Part shown: piece after piece, positions 15,650 through 24,647 of the stretch
How the letters are laid out: the number at the start of each line of letters is the position of its first letter
Position numbering within the stretch: position 1 is the stretch's first letter
From: Spirochaetia bacterium
Lineage (GTDB): Bacteria > Spirochaetota > Spirochaetia > Treponematales > Breznakiellaceae
NCBI GenBank assembly: GCA_026002045.1
Contig: BOAV01000005.1
Location: forward strand, 1 to 57,934
DNA length: 57,934 bases
Direction of reading: 5' to 3'
Position numbers and translations under genes: made by a program
Notes under the pieces: model-generated
Database searches by the model: none
What the model saw: the letters and a program-made list of their open reading frames with translations, nothing else
What the model was told of the DNA's origin: nothing

Positions 15650-17119
15650 GTGAAGAAAATAATCATAGTGATGGGATTGGTTCTATTCATCATTGCGAAC
15701 GGGGCATGGGCAAGCGGCAAAAGCGCTTCGGCGCCTGCGGCAAAGCCGTCGATTACGCTGGTTACCGCAGACAATACCTATGGTCTCAGCACGGATCCTG
15801 ATCTGCAGGCAGCGATTACCAAAATGCTGGAAGAAAAAACAGGGGTTCAAATATCTCCGATTGTTCCGCCTGTGGCGAGTTATACCGATAAGCTCTCAAC
15901 GCTCATCAACAGCGGTGAAATTCCCGATCTGTTTTCCGTCTCCCAGAGCATGACCCGAATTCCCCAGATGGTTGCCCGTGAGCAGGCCCTGGATTTAACC
16001 GATTATATCGCCAAGTCCCCGGTTCTTTCCAAACTGGACCCGGTGCTGTTCAAGGATCTGAAGATCAACGGGAAAATTTATTTTATTCCCTATAACTATC
16101 CCAAGACCAAGGCGATCTACCTGCGCAAGGATGTGATGGATACCTACGGAATCAAACTGTCGCATACGCCGACTACTGAGGAATTCAGCAGGGAAATGAA
16201 AAAACTCACCGGTACCGGCATCGTTCCCTTCTGCTTCCCCAAGTGGGTGGACAATTTTCAGTATTTCTATAATTCCTTTGGCGCCTGGGGCGGTGTGTAC
16301 AAAAAGGACGGCGCCTTTATTGACGGGTTCCAGACTCAGGAGATGAGGAATGCCCTTGCGTACCTTACGCAGCTTTACAAGGATGGCGTACTGAATCAGG
16401 AATTCATCACCACCGAAAATAACGATATGCGGGAAAAAGTATACACCGCAAAGGCGGCGAGCGACATAGATTATGTGAGCAACTACATCAACTATGTGCA
16501 GAATAACCAGGCCGCAGGCAAGCCCTCCGAGATGTTCCTGATATACAAGCTCCTTGGTCCCGGCGGCGCAGGGGGTTCCCTCAATGAAGCTACCCAGACC
16601 GCATGGGTCATTTCATCAAGAACCAAAAATCCTGATGCGGCCATAAAAGTGGCGGAGACGATCATTTCAAACATGGATGTGTATCAGGCGTTCTACGGCA
16701 TCGGCCTTGAGGGCCAGCATTATACGCTGGATGCCAACCGGGTCATTGTCCCTGCGGCAAAGGCGGCCAATTCAGGGTACAAGTACACGCTGAACTTTAT
16801 CAGCGACTTCCTTTATCCCTTTAATATTGACAATCTGTCTTTTGGATTGGACAAGAATCTTTCCGCCGGGATCAACCAGCAGGTTGCGGAGATAAGTTCC
16901 TCCCAGCCCCATACCGGTCCTAACTATTCTGCGGATGTTCCGGTGGGCAAGTCGGAAGCCTATGACCGTGTAGCGCCTTCCATTAAAAGCACCCGTGAAT
17001 CCATCGCCGCAAAAATTATCATCGGCAGTGTAAGCCTGGACGCCGGAATGGCGGAGTACGAAAATTTCTGGAAGAGTATTAACGGCGCGCAGCTTCTTAA
17101 CGAATTGAACGCAAAGTAA
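15650..17119 (+). CDS. carbohydrate ABC transporter, extracellular solute-binding protein (LplA-type)
   Basis: This 489-aa protein has a GTG start with AGGAGG at 15639-15644. The signal peptide ends near GAWASG; there is no lipobox Cys, so it is probably periplasmic or anchored otherwise. The body has family-1 binding-protein features: ITKMLEEKTGVQI, NSGEIPDLF, then NGKIYFIPY and LRKDVMDTYGI. The closest known type is the LplA/YtcQ group for oligosaccharides such as oligogalacturonides. Two permeases follow. A hairpin at 17129-17153 separates it from them, as is common where the binding protein must be made in excess. Confidence 0.9.
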   Translation: MKKIIIVMGLVLFIIANGAWASGKSASAPAAKPSITLVTADNTYGLSTDPDLQAAITKMLEEKTGVQISPIVPPVASYTDKLSTLINSGEIPDLFSVSQSMTRIPQMVAREQALDLTDYIAKSPVLSKLDPVLFKDLKINGKIYFIPYNYPKTKAIYLRKDVMDTYGIKLSHTPTTEEFSREMKKLTGTGIVPFCFPKWVDNFQYFYNSFGAWGGVYKKDGAFIDGFQTQEMRNALAYLTQLYKDGVLNQEFITTENNDMREKVYTAKAASDIDYVSNYINYVQNNQAAGKPSEMFLIYKLLGPGGAGGSLNEATQTAWVISSRTKNPDAAIKVAETIISNMDVYQAFYGIGLEGQHYTLDANRVIVPAAKAANSGYKYTLNFISDFLYPFNIDNLSFGLDKNLSAGINQQVAEISSSQPHTGPNYSADVPVGKSEAYDRVAPSIKSTRESIAAKIIIGSVSLDAGMAEYENFWKSINGAQLLNELNAK

Positions 17120-17128
17120 TTGAGCCGG

Positions 17129-17153
17129 TTCCAAAACTCGGTTAGTTTTGGAA
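17129..17153. promoter_or_regulatory. perfect 10-bp hairpin between binding protein and permeases
   Basis: TTCCAAAACT (17129-17138), loop CGGTT, AGTTTTGGAA (17144-17153). No T-run follows, so it is more likely an mRNA 3'-end stabiliser or processing hairpin for the binding-protein transcript than a terminator. Confidence 0.6.
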
Positions 17154-17241
17154 TTGCCTCTATTGTAAATCTTTAAGGGGGATGTTCCGCGGAACCCGCC
17201 GGGCATCCCCTGTTTTTTGTGGTGCAGAAGGAGAACTCCCG

Positions 17242-18138
17242 GTGAGGAAAGAGCCCGGCATAGTGTTTCGGCGTCAAAAGTATCTGCTCCTTATGCTGCT
17301 GCCCGGCATGGTATGGTATATCCTGTTTAAATACCTTCCCCTGTTGGGACTTGGGCTTGCCTTTACCGATTACGGGTTCCGCGCCCGGGTTTCCTTTATC
17401 GGTCTTGAGAATTTCCGCAGGCTGCTCATGTCGTCAATTTTCTGGAACGCCTTCAGGAATACCCTGATCATCAGCCTTGCCAATATTGTGTTTTATTTTC
17501 CTGCGCCCCTCATTGTGGCGCTCCTCATTAATGAACTTAAAAGCGTCAAGTCAAAACGGATCATACAATTCTTGATCTATATTCCCTACTTTTTTTCCTG
17601 GGTTGTTGTGGGCAGTATTTTTGTTACCCTCCTTTCGCCTTCCTCGGGACTGATCAATGGTATTATCACGTTCTTTGGGGGTAAACCCGTGTACTTTATG
17701 GCAAGTACCTTTTTCTTCCGTCCGGTGCTGGTGATCTCCTATATCTGGCGGCAGATGGGGTACGGGGCGGTTATCTATGTGGCGGCCCTGACCACCGTGG
17801 AACCGGAGCTTTACGAGGCTGCCATAGTAGACGGCGCGGGCAGATGGGCGCAGATGTTTCATGTAACCCTGCCCAGCATCCGGTCTACCATTGTGACCAT
17901 GCTGCTCCTTAACCTGTCCCACGTACTTTTGATCTTCGAGCAGGTGCTGGTCATGTACAATGCGGCGGTTTACGATGTGGCGGATGTGCTCCAGACCTAT
18001 GTGTTCCGTGAAGGGGTACTGCAGGGCGATATCGGCTATTCCATTGCGGTGGGTATGTTCACCTCGATCATCAGCCTGACCCTGGTTTTATCAACCAATA
18101 AAATCAGCGCTAAATTTCTTGATGAACCAATTCTGTAA
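17242..18138 (+). CDS. carbohydrate ABC permease, LplB-type
   Basis: This 298-aa inner-membrane protein has six hydrophobic segments. GTG 17242 is preferred over the upstream in-frame ATG 17182 because AAGGAG lies at 17228-17233 and the protein then starts like the family (RKEPGIVFRRQKYLLLMLLPG). The cytoplasmic EAA loop reads ELYEAAIVDGAGRWAQMFHV followed by TLP. It pairs with the next gene to form the channel for the sugar captured by the 15650 gene product. The ATP-binding subunit is not encoded here and is presumably shared. Confidence 0.9.
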   Translation: MRKEPGIVFRRQKYLLLMLLPGMVWYILFKYLPLLGLGLAFTDYGFRARVSFIGLENFRRLLMSSIFWNAFRNTLIISLANIVFYFPAPLIVALLINELKSVKSKRIIQFLIYIPYFFSWVVVGSIFVTLLSPSSGLINGIITFFGGKPVYFMASTFFFRPVLVISYIWRQMGYGAVIYVAALTTVEPELYEAAIVDGAGRWAQMFHVTLPSIRSTIVTMLLLNLSHVLLIFEQVLVMYNAAVYDVADVLQTYVFREGVLQGDIGYSIAVGMFTSIISLTLVLSTNKISAKFLDEPIL

Positions 18139-18153
18139 GGAAACGAAAACACC

Positions 18154-19017
18154 ATGAAGAAAAATGCCTTTCGGGAATCCCGGGGACGCAGGATATTCAC
18201 AATCATCAACAGGATACTTTTGGGTGGTATCTGTTTTGTGGTGGTTGTCCCCATATGGAATGTGCTTATTACTTCCCTGGCGGTAGATGCGGATGTTATG
18301 GGAAATGAATACCTGCTTATCCCCCATTCCTTTACCCTTATCAACTATGTGCGGGTATTGAATTCAGGCTATATGATCGCCTTCAGGAATTCACTGTTTA
18401 CGGCTACCCTCGGGACGATATTCTCAATTGCGGTTACCGTGCCCATGGGCTATGCGCTGGCGCAAAAACAGTTAATCGGCAGAAACATTATCATGAAGCT
18501 TGTTGTCTTTACCCTGGTGTTTGATGTGGGGATCATGCCTTTTTATATGGTTGTCCGTCTCCTGGGGCTTATTAACACCTGGGCGTCAATCATTATTCCC
18601 GTGGGGCTTTCCACGTTTAACCTTATTATTGTAAAAAATTTCATGGCGGGCATTCCTGTCTCGCTGATCGAATCCGCCACCCTGGACGGTTACGATGATC
18701 TCAGCGTCCTTATCAAAATAGTGCTGCCCCTTTCGGTGCCGATTATCGCGGCGGTTACCCTCTTTTATTTCGTGGGACACTGGAACCGTTACTTTGAGGT
18801 GGTCATGTTCATTAATGACAGCCGGAAGTATACGCTGCAGGTTATACTCCGCAGCCTGATATTTCAGGCGGACGATTCACTGGGCGGGGGAAACTATGTG
18901 TACAATAACCTTAAGATGGCGGTGATGGTGCTGGGTATGCTTCCGGTTCTGATCATCTATCCCTTTATACAGAAACACTTTGTGTCCGGCCTCATGGTTG
19001 GGGGCATCAAAGGCTGA
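18154..19017 (+). CDS. carbohydrate ABC permease, LplC/YtcP-type
   Basis: This 287-aa second permease has TAAGGA upstream of the ATG. It has six membrane segments and the EAA loop LIESATLDGYDDLSVLIKIV followed by LPLSVP. It ends FVSGLMVGGIKG, the signature C-terminus of this subfamily (compare SKGILAGSVKG in the paralogue at 23730). It directly follows its partner with 15 bp between. Confidence 0.9.
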   Translation: MKKNAFRESRGRRIFTIINRILLGGICFVVVVPIWNVLITSLAVDADVMGNEYLLIPHSFTLINYVRVLNSGYMIAFRNSLFTATLGTIFSIAVTVPMGYALAQKQLIGRNIIMKLVVFTLVFDVGIMPFYMVVRLLGLINTWASIIIPVGLSTFNLIIVKNFMAGIPVSLIESATLDGYDDLSVLIKIVLPLSVPIIAAVTLFYFVGHWNRYFEVVMFINDSRKYTLQVILRSLIFQADDSLGGGNYVYNNLKMAVMVLGMLPVLIIYPFIQKHFVSGLMVGGIKG

Positions 19018-19058
19018 CGGGAGGGCGTCTATGCGGTATACTGTTCAGGGGTTAGGGG

Positions 19059-19883
19059 ATGGAATACAACATCACATTTTCCGGAAGGTTTACCTATCGT
19101 GCGGGGTTTGCCATTGCGCCGCATTACCATGCGGATTATCAGATACAGCTTGTGTATTCAGGTGAGGGAGAATCCCATGTTAACGGAAAACCCTTCAGGA
19201 TGGCCAAGGGTTCCCTCATATTGGTTCCCCGGGGATCAACCCACGATTTCCGGGTCAGTTCGGAAGAGGGGATGAAGACCGTAGAATTGAAGTTTGTGAG
19301 TTCCGATCCTGAAATGGATGCCCTCATTTCGCAGATGGATATATGTATGACGGATAACGGAAAAATTTTTGATATCATGTCCCGCATCGTACTTGAGGGG
19401 CAGCGGAAAATTTCCTTTTACCGGGAAATGTCCAACGCCCTGCTTCTGGAATGTATTTTGATCCTCTACCGCATGGTTCATCGGACATCAATATCGGTAT
19501 TTGAGACATCCCCGGCGGAAAATGAAAGCCGTGGAAAAAGTACGGCAGGCCTTATGGATATGGTGGATGACTATATCGTGCGGAACATGCATAACAAAAT
19601 ATCTCCCGTAGATATCGCAGCGGCCTGCGGGTACAATCAGGATTACCTGTACCGCATGATCCGTAAACAGACGGGGGTTTCGGCTATCGGCTATATCAAC
19701 CGGAAAAAATTTGAATGGGCAAAGCAGCTTATCATGCATACCGAATTATCCCTGTCGGAAATCGCCTGGAATCTGGGGTTTGAAACCCTGCAGTACTTCT
19801 CCCGTTTTTTCAAAGAATGTGCGGGCATTCCTCCCTCCGAGTACAGCCGCAATGTCCGTTCCACGATACGGACCGATTATTGA
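19059..19883 (+). CDS. AraC-family transcriptional regulator
   Basis: This 274-aa protein has an N-terminal cupin sugar-sensing domain (APHYHADYQIQLVYSGEGE, then GSLILVPRGSTHDF) and a C-terminal AraC-type double helix-turn-helix from ~175: KISPVDIAAACGYNQDYLYRMIRK, then LSLSEIAWNLGFETLQYFSR and FKECAGIPPSEY. It sits between the transporter and a putative glycan-degrading protein on the same strand, so it probably activates that cluster in response to the imported sugar. Confidence 0.92.
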   Translation: MEYNITFSGRFTYRAGFAIAPHYHADYQIQLVYSGEGESHVNGKPFRMAKGSLILVPRGSTHDFRVSSEEGMKTVELKFVSSDPEMDALISQMDICMTDNGKIFDIMSRIVLEGQRKISFYREMSNALLLECILILYRMVHRTSISVFETSPAENESRGKSTAGLMDMVDDYIVRNMHNKISPVDIAAACGYNQDYLYRMIRKQTGVSAIGYINRKKFEWAKQLIMHTELSLSEIAWNLGFETLQYFSRFFKECAGIPPSEYSRNVRSTIRTDY

Positions 19884-19970
19884 ATGTGCTGCCCACAAGT
19901 ACGAAAAAGTATAAATGTTTCCCCCGTTTCCGGTAACGACAGTTTGAATCCTGCCCCGTATAATTTCAGC

Positions 19971-21941
19971 ATGGACAGCATCCTGTTTTTTGATGACTTT
20001 TCACATTTTACCCCGGGACCCTTTCCCTATGATCCTTCCCATTCGGCAATGGGGGAGTATCATTTTTTCCCGAACAGGGGAGACCATGGCGCCTGGCATG
20101 ATCCGGTGGAAAGTTACCGTTACCGGGGCCCTTCGTGGATTATTACCGCCCCTTTTATGGACGGGCGGCATTGCATGGAACAAACGCGGATCGAAAGCCC
20201 CAAAGAAAAACAGGCGGCGCCGACCCTTTGCGCGGGCGACATTGGATGGACCGATTACACGGTCAGGGTAAGTGCCCGGGTTTTAAGCGCCATGGAACCC
20301 TGCGGGTTTCTGTTCCGTTATCAGACTAGCCTGATGCATTACGGCTTCTTTCTGGTTCCCGGCGGCGCCGAGCTGGTGCGCATTAATAAGCTTGAACGGA
20401 CGGTATTGGTTTCCTGCGACCTGGATTGGGACTGCGACTGTTTCCATGATCTTACCGTAACGGTAAAGGGGAACAGTATTACTGCGGGCCTTGACGGTAA
20501 TACCGTTCTGGAATGTACCGATACGCAGTATGAAACAGGGTGTATCGCCCTTTGCGCCTGCATGCCTTCGCAGTATGCCTCCGTTACGGTAAGCGCCGAG
20601 ACCGAAACGGTCAAGGCGCTGGAAGCGGCGGCCCTTGCAAAAAAACAGGTAATCGCAAAAAAACAGGCCGAACACCCCCGGCCTCTATTGTGGAAGCGGA
20701 TCGATTTACAGGATTTTGGGGCGGGCAGGCAGATACGTTTTGGGCATCTGACCGGAACAGGGGAGATGTTCTTTGTAATATGTCAGCACCAGCGCCGGGT
20801 ATTCAAGGACCGGTACCCCTGCATCAGCTGTATGACTGCGGTGAGTGTAGAATCCGGCCAGGTGCTCTGGCAGCGGGGCAGCCCCCGGGACGCGGAGGAT
20901 GTGATCCACCTGACCACGGATCTTCCGTTTCAAGTGTACGACATTGATCACGATGGAATAGACGAAGTGATCTGTTCCTGGGATTTTAAGCTGATGATAC
21001 TGGACGGGAAAACCGGCAGGGTAAAAAGGGAAATTCCCACGCCGGAAAACACCGAAGCCCCGGAAACACTGACCGGGATTGATTTTAACCGCCACGCCTT
21101 TAAAAGGCTCAATGTGGATGCCATCAGTATTGCCAATGTTTCGGGTAAGAAGCGGCCCTCGGATATCCTTATCAAGGACCGTTATGCCCGCATCTGGATC
21201 TACGATGATGAACTCCGCCCGCTCTGGAAGTTCAGCCACAATAATACGGGACATTTTCCTTATAGCTTTGATTTTAACAACGATGGAAAAGATGAAATTT
21301 TTAGCTGCTATAACATGATTGACAGCTCGGGTAAATTGCTCTGGAAGCTCCCCATTAAAGATGATCACACCGACGAAATTCTTTTCGCCGAAGGTATACT
21401 TGCCATTGTTTCAGGCTGGGAAGGATTTATGCTGGCTGACCTTGGGGGCAAAATTCTTTTCAGGGACATCAACGGGCACGCCCAGCGGATCAGTACGGGA
21501 AACTTCTGCCCGGAACGGCCGGGCTATGAAATCTGCACCACCACCTTCTGGGAAAACCAGGGGATCATTTATCTTTATGACGGTAAGGGGAATGAGATCT
21601 GGCGCCGGGAACAGCGCTGCAATGGAAATATCATCAGCCCCGTCAACTGGGACGGTACGGGCACGGATCTTATTCTGCTGAACGGCAATACCACCCACGG
21701 CGGCATGATAGACGGCTCAGGCGACAGGGTGGTGAATTTTCCCGATGACGGACATCCGGAACTCTGCGCGGAGGTCCTTGACATTACCGGAGACTGCCGT
21801 GATGAAATTGTGCTCTGGGACCGGAAAAGCCTCTGGATATACACCCAGGATGGTCCTTCCCCCCTGTCCGTTTGCGCTCCCCGCAAATATCCGACCTATA
21901 ACGCATCCAACTACCGGGGTGAATACAATATCTGGCAATAA
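19971..21941 (+). CDS. large beta-rich FG-GAP-like protein with an N-terminal lectin-like domain
   Basis: About 656 aa. Residues ~1-220 have a concanavalin/LamG-like pattern (GWTDYTVRVSARV, CGFLFRYQ, YGFFLVPGGAELVRI, CDCFHDLTVTVKGN). The rest has repeated calcium-loop motifs of propeller type: YDIDHDGIDEVICSW, FDFNNDGKDEIFSCYN, WDGTGTDLILL, ITGDCRDEIVLW. Rhamnogalacturonan lyases (PL11) and related proteins have such repeats, and LplABC-type importers often accompany pectin-derived oligomers, so a glycan-binding or lyase role is plausible. No catalytic residues were assigned. It has no signal peptide. The start is uncertain: ATG 19971 has no ribosome-binding site, and the frame is open back to 19884. 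Confidence 0.7.
   Translation: MDSILFFDDFSHFTPGPFPYDPSHSAMGEYHFFPNRGDHGAWHDPVESYRYRGPSWIITAPFMDGRHCMEQTRIESPKEKQAAPTLCAGDIGWTDYTVRVSARVLSAMEPCGFLFRYQTSLMHYGFFLVPGGAELVRINKLERTVLVSCDLDWDCDCFHDLTVTVKGNSITAGLDGNTVLECTDTQYETGCIALCACMPSQYASVTVSAETETVKALEAAALAKKQVIAKKQAEHPRPLLWKRIDLQDFGAGRQIRFGHLTGTGEMFFVICQHQRRVFKDRYPCISCMTAVSVESGQVLWQRGSPRDAEDVIHLTTDLPFQVYDIDHDGIDEVICSWDFKLMILDGKTGRVKREIPTPENTEAPETLTGIDFNRHAFKRLNVDAISIANVSGKKRPSDILIKDRYARIWIYDDELRPLWKFSHNNTGHFPYSFDFNNDGKDEIFSCYNMIDSSGKLLWKLPIKDDHTDEILFAEGILAIVSGWEGFMLADLGGKILFRDINGHAQRISTGNFCPERPGYEICTTTFWENQGIIYLYDGKGNEIWRREQRCNGNIISPVNWDGTGTDLILLNGNTTHGGMIDGSGDRVVNFPDDGHPELCAEVLDITGDCRDEIVLWDRKSLWIYTQDGPSPLSVCAPRKYPTYNASNYRGEYNIWQ
20474..20488. 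repeat. CAGTATTACTGC palindrome
   Basis: A copy of the recurrent intragenic palindrome; it encodes N-S-I-T-A in the FG-GAP-like gene. Confidence 0.6.
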
Positions 21942-21970
21942 AAAAATCCCCGCCCTTTTTCAGGCGGGGA
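21941..21970 (-). terminator. terminator between the two convergent transport clusters
   Basis: Arms TCCCCGCC (21947-21954) and GGCGGGGA (21963-21970) form an 8-bp stem. On the minus strand it is followed by a run of T, making it the terminator of the binding-protein gene at 21992-23593. The plus strand lacks a T-run. Confidence 0.85.
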
Positions 21971-21991
21971 CTTGCACAGATCCTTACGAAT

Positions 21992-23593
21992 CTATTTTTT
22001 GAACTGTTTATACAGGGCGGAGTATTCGGCGGTGATCTTGTCGCCCCCGGACTGCTTCCACCGATTTACTGCGGCCTGCCAGCCTGCTTCATCGATAACT
22101 CCCATGATGTACTGGGCCTGGGCGTCAAAAATAATCTTGTCCAGATTTGCCCCGATGGTGGAGTAGGTGTCGGAAATCAAAGGGATGGTGGGGTTGTAAA
22201 CCGCATAGGGCATCAAAGCCGCCATCTGGGTATAAACCTTGGTGTACATGGGTGCGACATTGCCCTTGAGGGAAGCCCGGTCAATGACGCGGTTCGTGCA
22301 GAACATCTGCCAGAAAGGCTGGACTTCCGCGGAAAGCAGCAGGGAATTGCTGACCACATCGGCGCGTCCATTGCTATCCAGGGTATAATGCCGGTCCTTT
22401 ACACCCCACTCGATTACCGACTGACCATCCGGGGTATCAAGTTTGTCAAAGAATTGCAGCACCTTCATTAAATCGGCTTCCGACTTGAGGCTGCTCTTGG
22501 GGAATGAAAGAACGCCGTTAAAACCGGGTTCAGTGCTGGCGCGGATTTTGCCGTTTACATCCTGTATCTTGGTAATAATATCGAGGAACTCGTATTTCGC
22601 TTCCGGAGGCGTTAATTTCGCAAGTACCGGGTCCCTGGCCTGAATGGTTTTGGTAACATTGTCCCAGCGTTCATGGGCATCGGTTACGGTCTGGAAATAG
22701 AAACCCGCCTGTTCCTTGTCAATCGCCTCGTAAAACTGGGCGGCGCGCATGGTGGCAAAGTCCTTATTGACGATTCCTTCGTTGTACAATTTTTTAAGGA
22801 AGTTCAAACTTGCAAGATGGGCCGGAGTGGTATAGGTATAAACCAAATTTCCGTCCGCCGCCGCTTCCCATCCGTTTCCGCCGCCGTTTGCGACATCCAG
22901 CATGTTCAGAACATAACCGGCGATATTCCCGTCCTGGCCTACGCAGAGCAGGAGGCCGGTGGTATCGTTCCTGCCGTTTTTGTCGGGATCGTTAAGGGCG
23001 AATGCTTTGACAATGGTATACACATCATCCAGCGTAACCGGCTGGGTAAGGTCCTTGTTAATACCGACATTCTTAAGCCAATCCTTTCGGATAACGATAC
23101 CGTCCCGGGTTAAGGCCCGGCCGCGGGGTAAGCCGTAGAGCTTGCCGTCAACCTGGGCGTTGATCAGTGTCTGCGCGTCATAATGTTCCTTGAGAGCGGG
23201 AAGCTGACCAAAGCGGCCGTCAATGTCCCAGAACATTCCGCCGCGGACGGCGTTGATGTACACAGGCAGCTTGGGATTCAAGACCGCAATTACATCCGGC
23301 ATCTGGTTTGATGTTATCGCCAGTGTCAGCCGTTCATCATAGCTGTCTATCGGGACAAACTGGAATTCAACATCCAGCCCGGTAAAAGCCTCAATGGCCT
23401 TCTCCATGGGGCTGCCCGATGGGGGCGCCTCCTGATAGTACAGGGGCAGCATAATGGTTATCGGGGACGATGACGGCGATGCGCCTTTCTGCTGCTGAGA
23501 ACCCCCTGATTGGCGAGTGCATGAAAATAGTCCGGCAAATACGGTTCCCGCCGCCAATAGCAGCGCCAACCCCAGGAAAATACTCTTTTTCAT
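21992..23593 (-). CDS. carbohydrate ABC transporter solute-binding lipoprotein (LplA-type)
   Basis: This 533-aa protein starts at ATG 23593 with GGAGGA just upstream; an in-frame upstream extension lacks a ribosome-binding site. The signal peptide ends in the lipobox LFSC (Cys ~25). Binding-protein features include ITSNQMPDVIAV, DGKLYGLPRGRA and VIRKDWLKNVGI. It is last in a minus-strand cluster NHL protein, permease, permease, binding protein, separated from the permease by the hairpin repeat at 23649-23730. It is divergent in sequence from the 15650 protein, so the two systems likely take different sugars. Confidence 0.9.
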   Translation of the reverse strand: MKKSIFLGLALLLAAGTVFAGLFSCTRQSGGSQQQKGASPSSSPITIMLPLYYQEAPPSGSPMEKAIEAFTGLDVEFQFVPIDSYDERLTLAITSNQMPDVIAVLNPKLPVYINAVRGGMFWDIDGRFGQLPALKEHYDAQTLINAQVDGKLYGLPRGRALTRDGIVIRKDWLKNVGINKDLTQPVTLDDVYTIVKAFALNDPDKNGRNDTTGLLLCVGQDGNIAGYVLNMLDVANGGGNGWEAAADGNLVYTYTTPAHLASLNFLKKLYNEGIVNKDFATMRAAQFYEAIDKEQAGFYFQTVTDAHERWDNVTKTIQARDPVLAKLTPPEAKYEFLDIITKIQDVNGKIRASTEPGFNGVLSFPKSSLKSEADLMKVLQFFDKLDTPDGQSVIEWGVKDRHYTLDSNGRADVVSNSLLLSAEVQPFWQMFCTNRVIDRASLKGNVAPMYTKVYTQMAALMPYAVYNPTIPLISDTYSTIGANLDKIIFDAQAQYIMGVIDEAGWQAAVNRWKQSGGDKITAEYSALYKQFKK

Positions 23594-23648
23594 AGACTTC
23601 CTCCTAAAACATTGGAAAATATTTGAAGCCGGTATTTTTCGATACCGG

Positions 23649-23730
23649 TAACTTCCATTAAAAAATGCAAAATGCTCTGCATTTTGCGAGACTTGTGAGA
23701 GAACCAACCGGGTTCTCGAACAAGTCCAAT
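23649..23730. repeat. intergenic hairpin repeat, copy B
   Basis: Closely matches 3306-3385, including AAAATGC-TCT-GCATTTT, AACCAACCGGGTT and CGAACAAGTCCAAT. It sits between a permease and a binding-protein gene. Upstream is another hairpin, CCGGTAT-TTTTCG-ATACCGG. In copy B the inner stem is GAACC/GGTTC where copy A has CAACC/GGTTG, a compensated C-G to G-C swap. Confidence 0.85.
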
Positions 23731-24647
23731 CAACCCTTGACTGAACCCGCCAGAATCCCCTTGGAAAAATATTTTGTGAGAAACGGATAGACTAACAAAA
23801 TGGGGACCGTAGCTACTACAATGGTACACATCCTCACCGTCATTGGAGGGATATAGTTGGTCCCGCCCATAGCGTCCCCCACCTGGGACATGGAGGTGAT
23901 AACCTGGCGAAGGATGACCTGAATGGGCCACATGCGGGAATTGCTCAGGTACAGGGTCGCGTTGAACCATGAATTCCAGTGGTCCACCCCAAAGATGATG
24001 GCGAAGGTCGCAAGCAGCGGTTTGGCAAGGGGAAGGATAATGCGGAAGAGGATGCTGAGATCATTGTAGCCTTCGATCTTCGCGGCCTCCTCCAGTTCAT
24101 CGGGCATTTCCCTGAAGTAGTTGCGGAAAAGCATCAGGTTGAAGGAGCTTATCACATAGGGCAATATCAGGGCCCAATAGGTATTAAGCAGACGCAGCTT
24201 TTGTACCATGATAAACATGGGGATCATCCCGCCGTTGAAGATGAGGGTAAAGACCACCAGCAGGGACATTACCTTGCCCCCTAAAAGATTGCGGTGGGCC
24301 AGCGGATAGGCGGTCAGGGATGAGAGGAGCAGATTCAGGGTGGTGCCGCTTACCGTAATGAATATGGAAATGAGCAGACCCCGGGCAACGATGGGGGTGG
24401 AAAATACATACCGGTACGCATCCAGGGATAACCTGGTGGGGAAAAGGATAAAGTCCCGTTTCAGGAGATCTTCAATAGGGGTGAGGGATGCCGCCAGCAC
24501 GTGGATAAAGGGCAGTATCATAACCAGGGACACCAGTGCCAGGAGGAAATAGTTTACCGCGTCAAAGAGGTTGCTTCCAAAACCGGCGCGTATTTTGGCC
24601 GGCCTTTTTGCGTCAGATTTTTTAAGGGCTGCTGCTGCCGCGGTCAA
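23730..24647 (-). CDS. carbohydrate ABC permease, LplC/YtcP-type
   Basis: This 305-aa membrane protein has six segments. The EAA loop is ELEEAAKIEGYNDLSILFRI followed by ILPLAKP, and the C-terminus is SKGILAGSVKG as in the subfamily. The start overlaps the previous gene's stop by 4 bp. It pairs with the 24644-25585 permease. Confidence 0.91.
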   Translation of the reverse strand: MTAAAAALKKSDAKRPAKIRAGFGSNLFDAVNYFLLALVSLVMILPFIHVLAASLTPIEDLLKRDFILFPTRLSLDAYRYVFSTPIVARGLLISIFITVSGTTLNLLLSSLTAYPLAHRNLLGGKVMSLLVVFTLIFNGGMIPMFIMVQKLRLLNTYWALILPYVISSFNLMLFRNYFREMPDELEEAAKIEGYNDLSILFRIILPLAKPLLATFAIIFGVDHWNSWFNATLYLSNSRMWPIQVILRQVITSMSQVGDAMGGTNYIPPMTVRMCTIVVATVPILLVYPFLTKYFSKGILAGSVKG

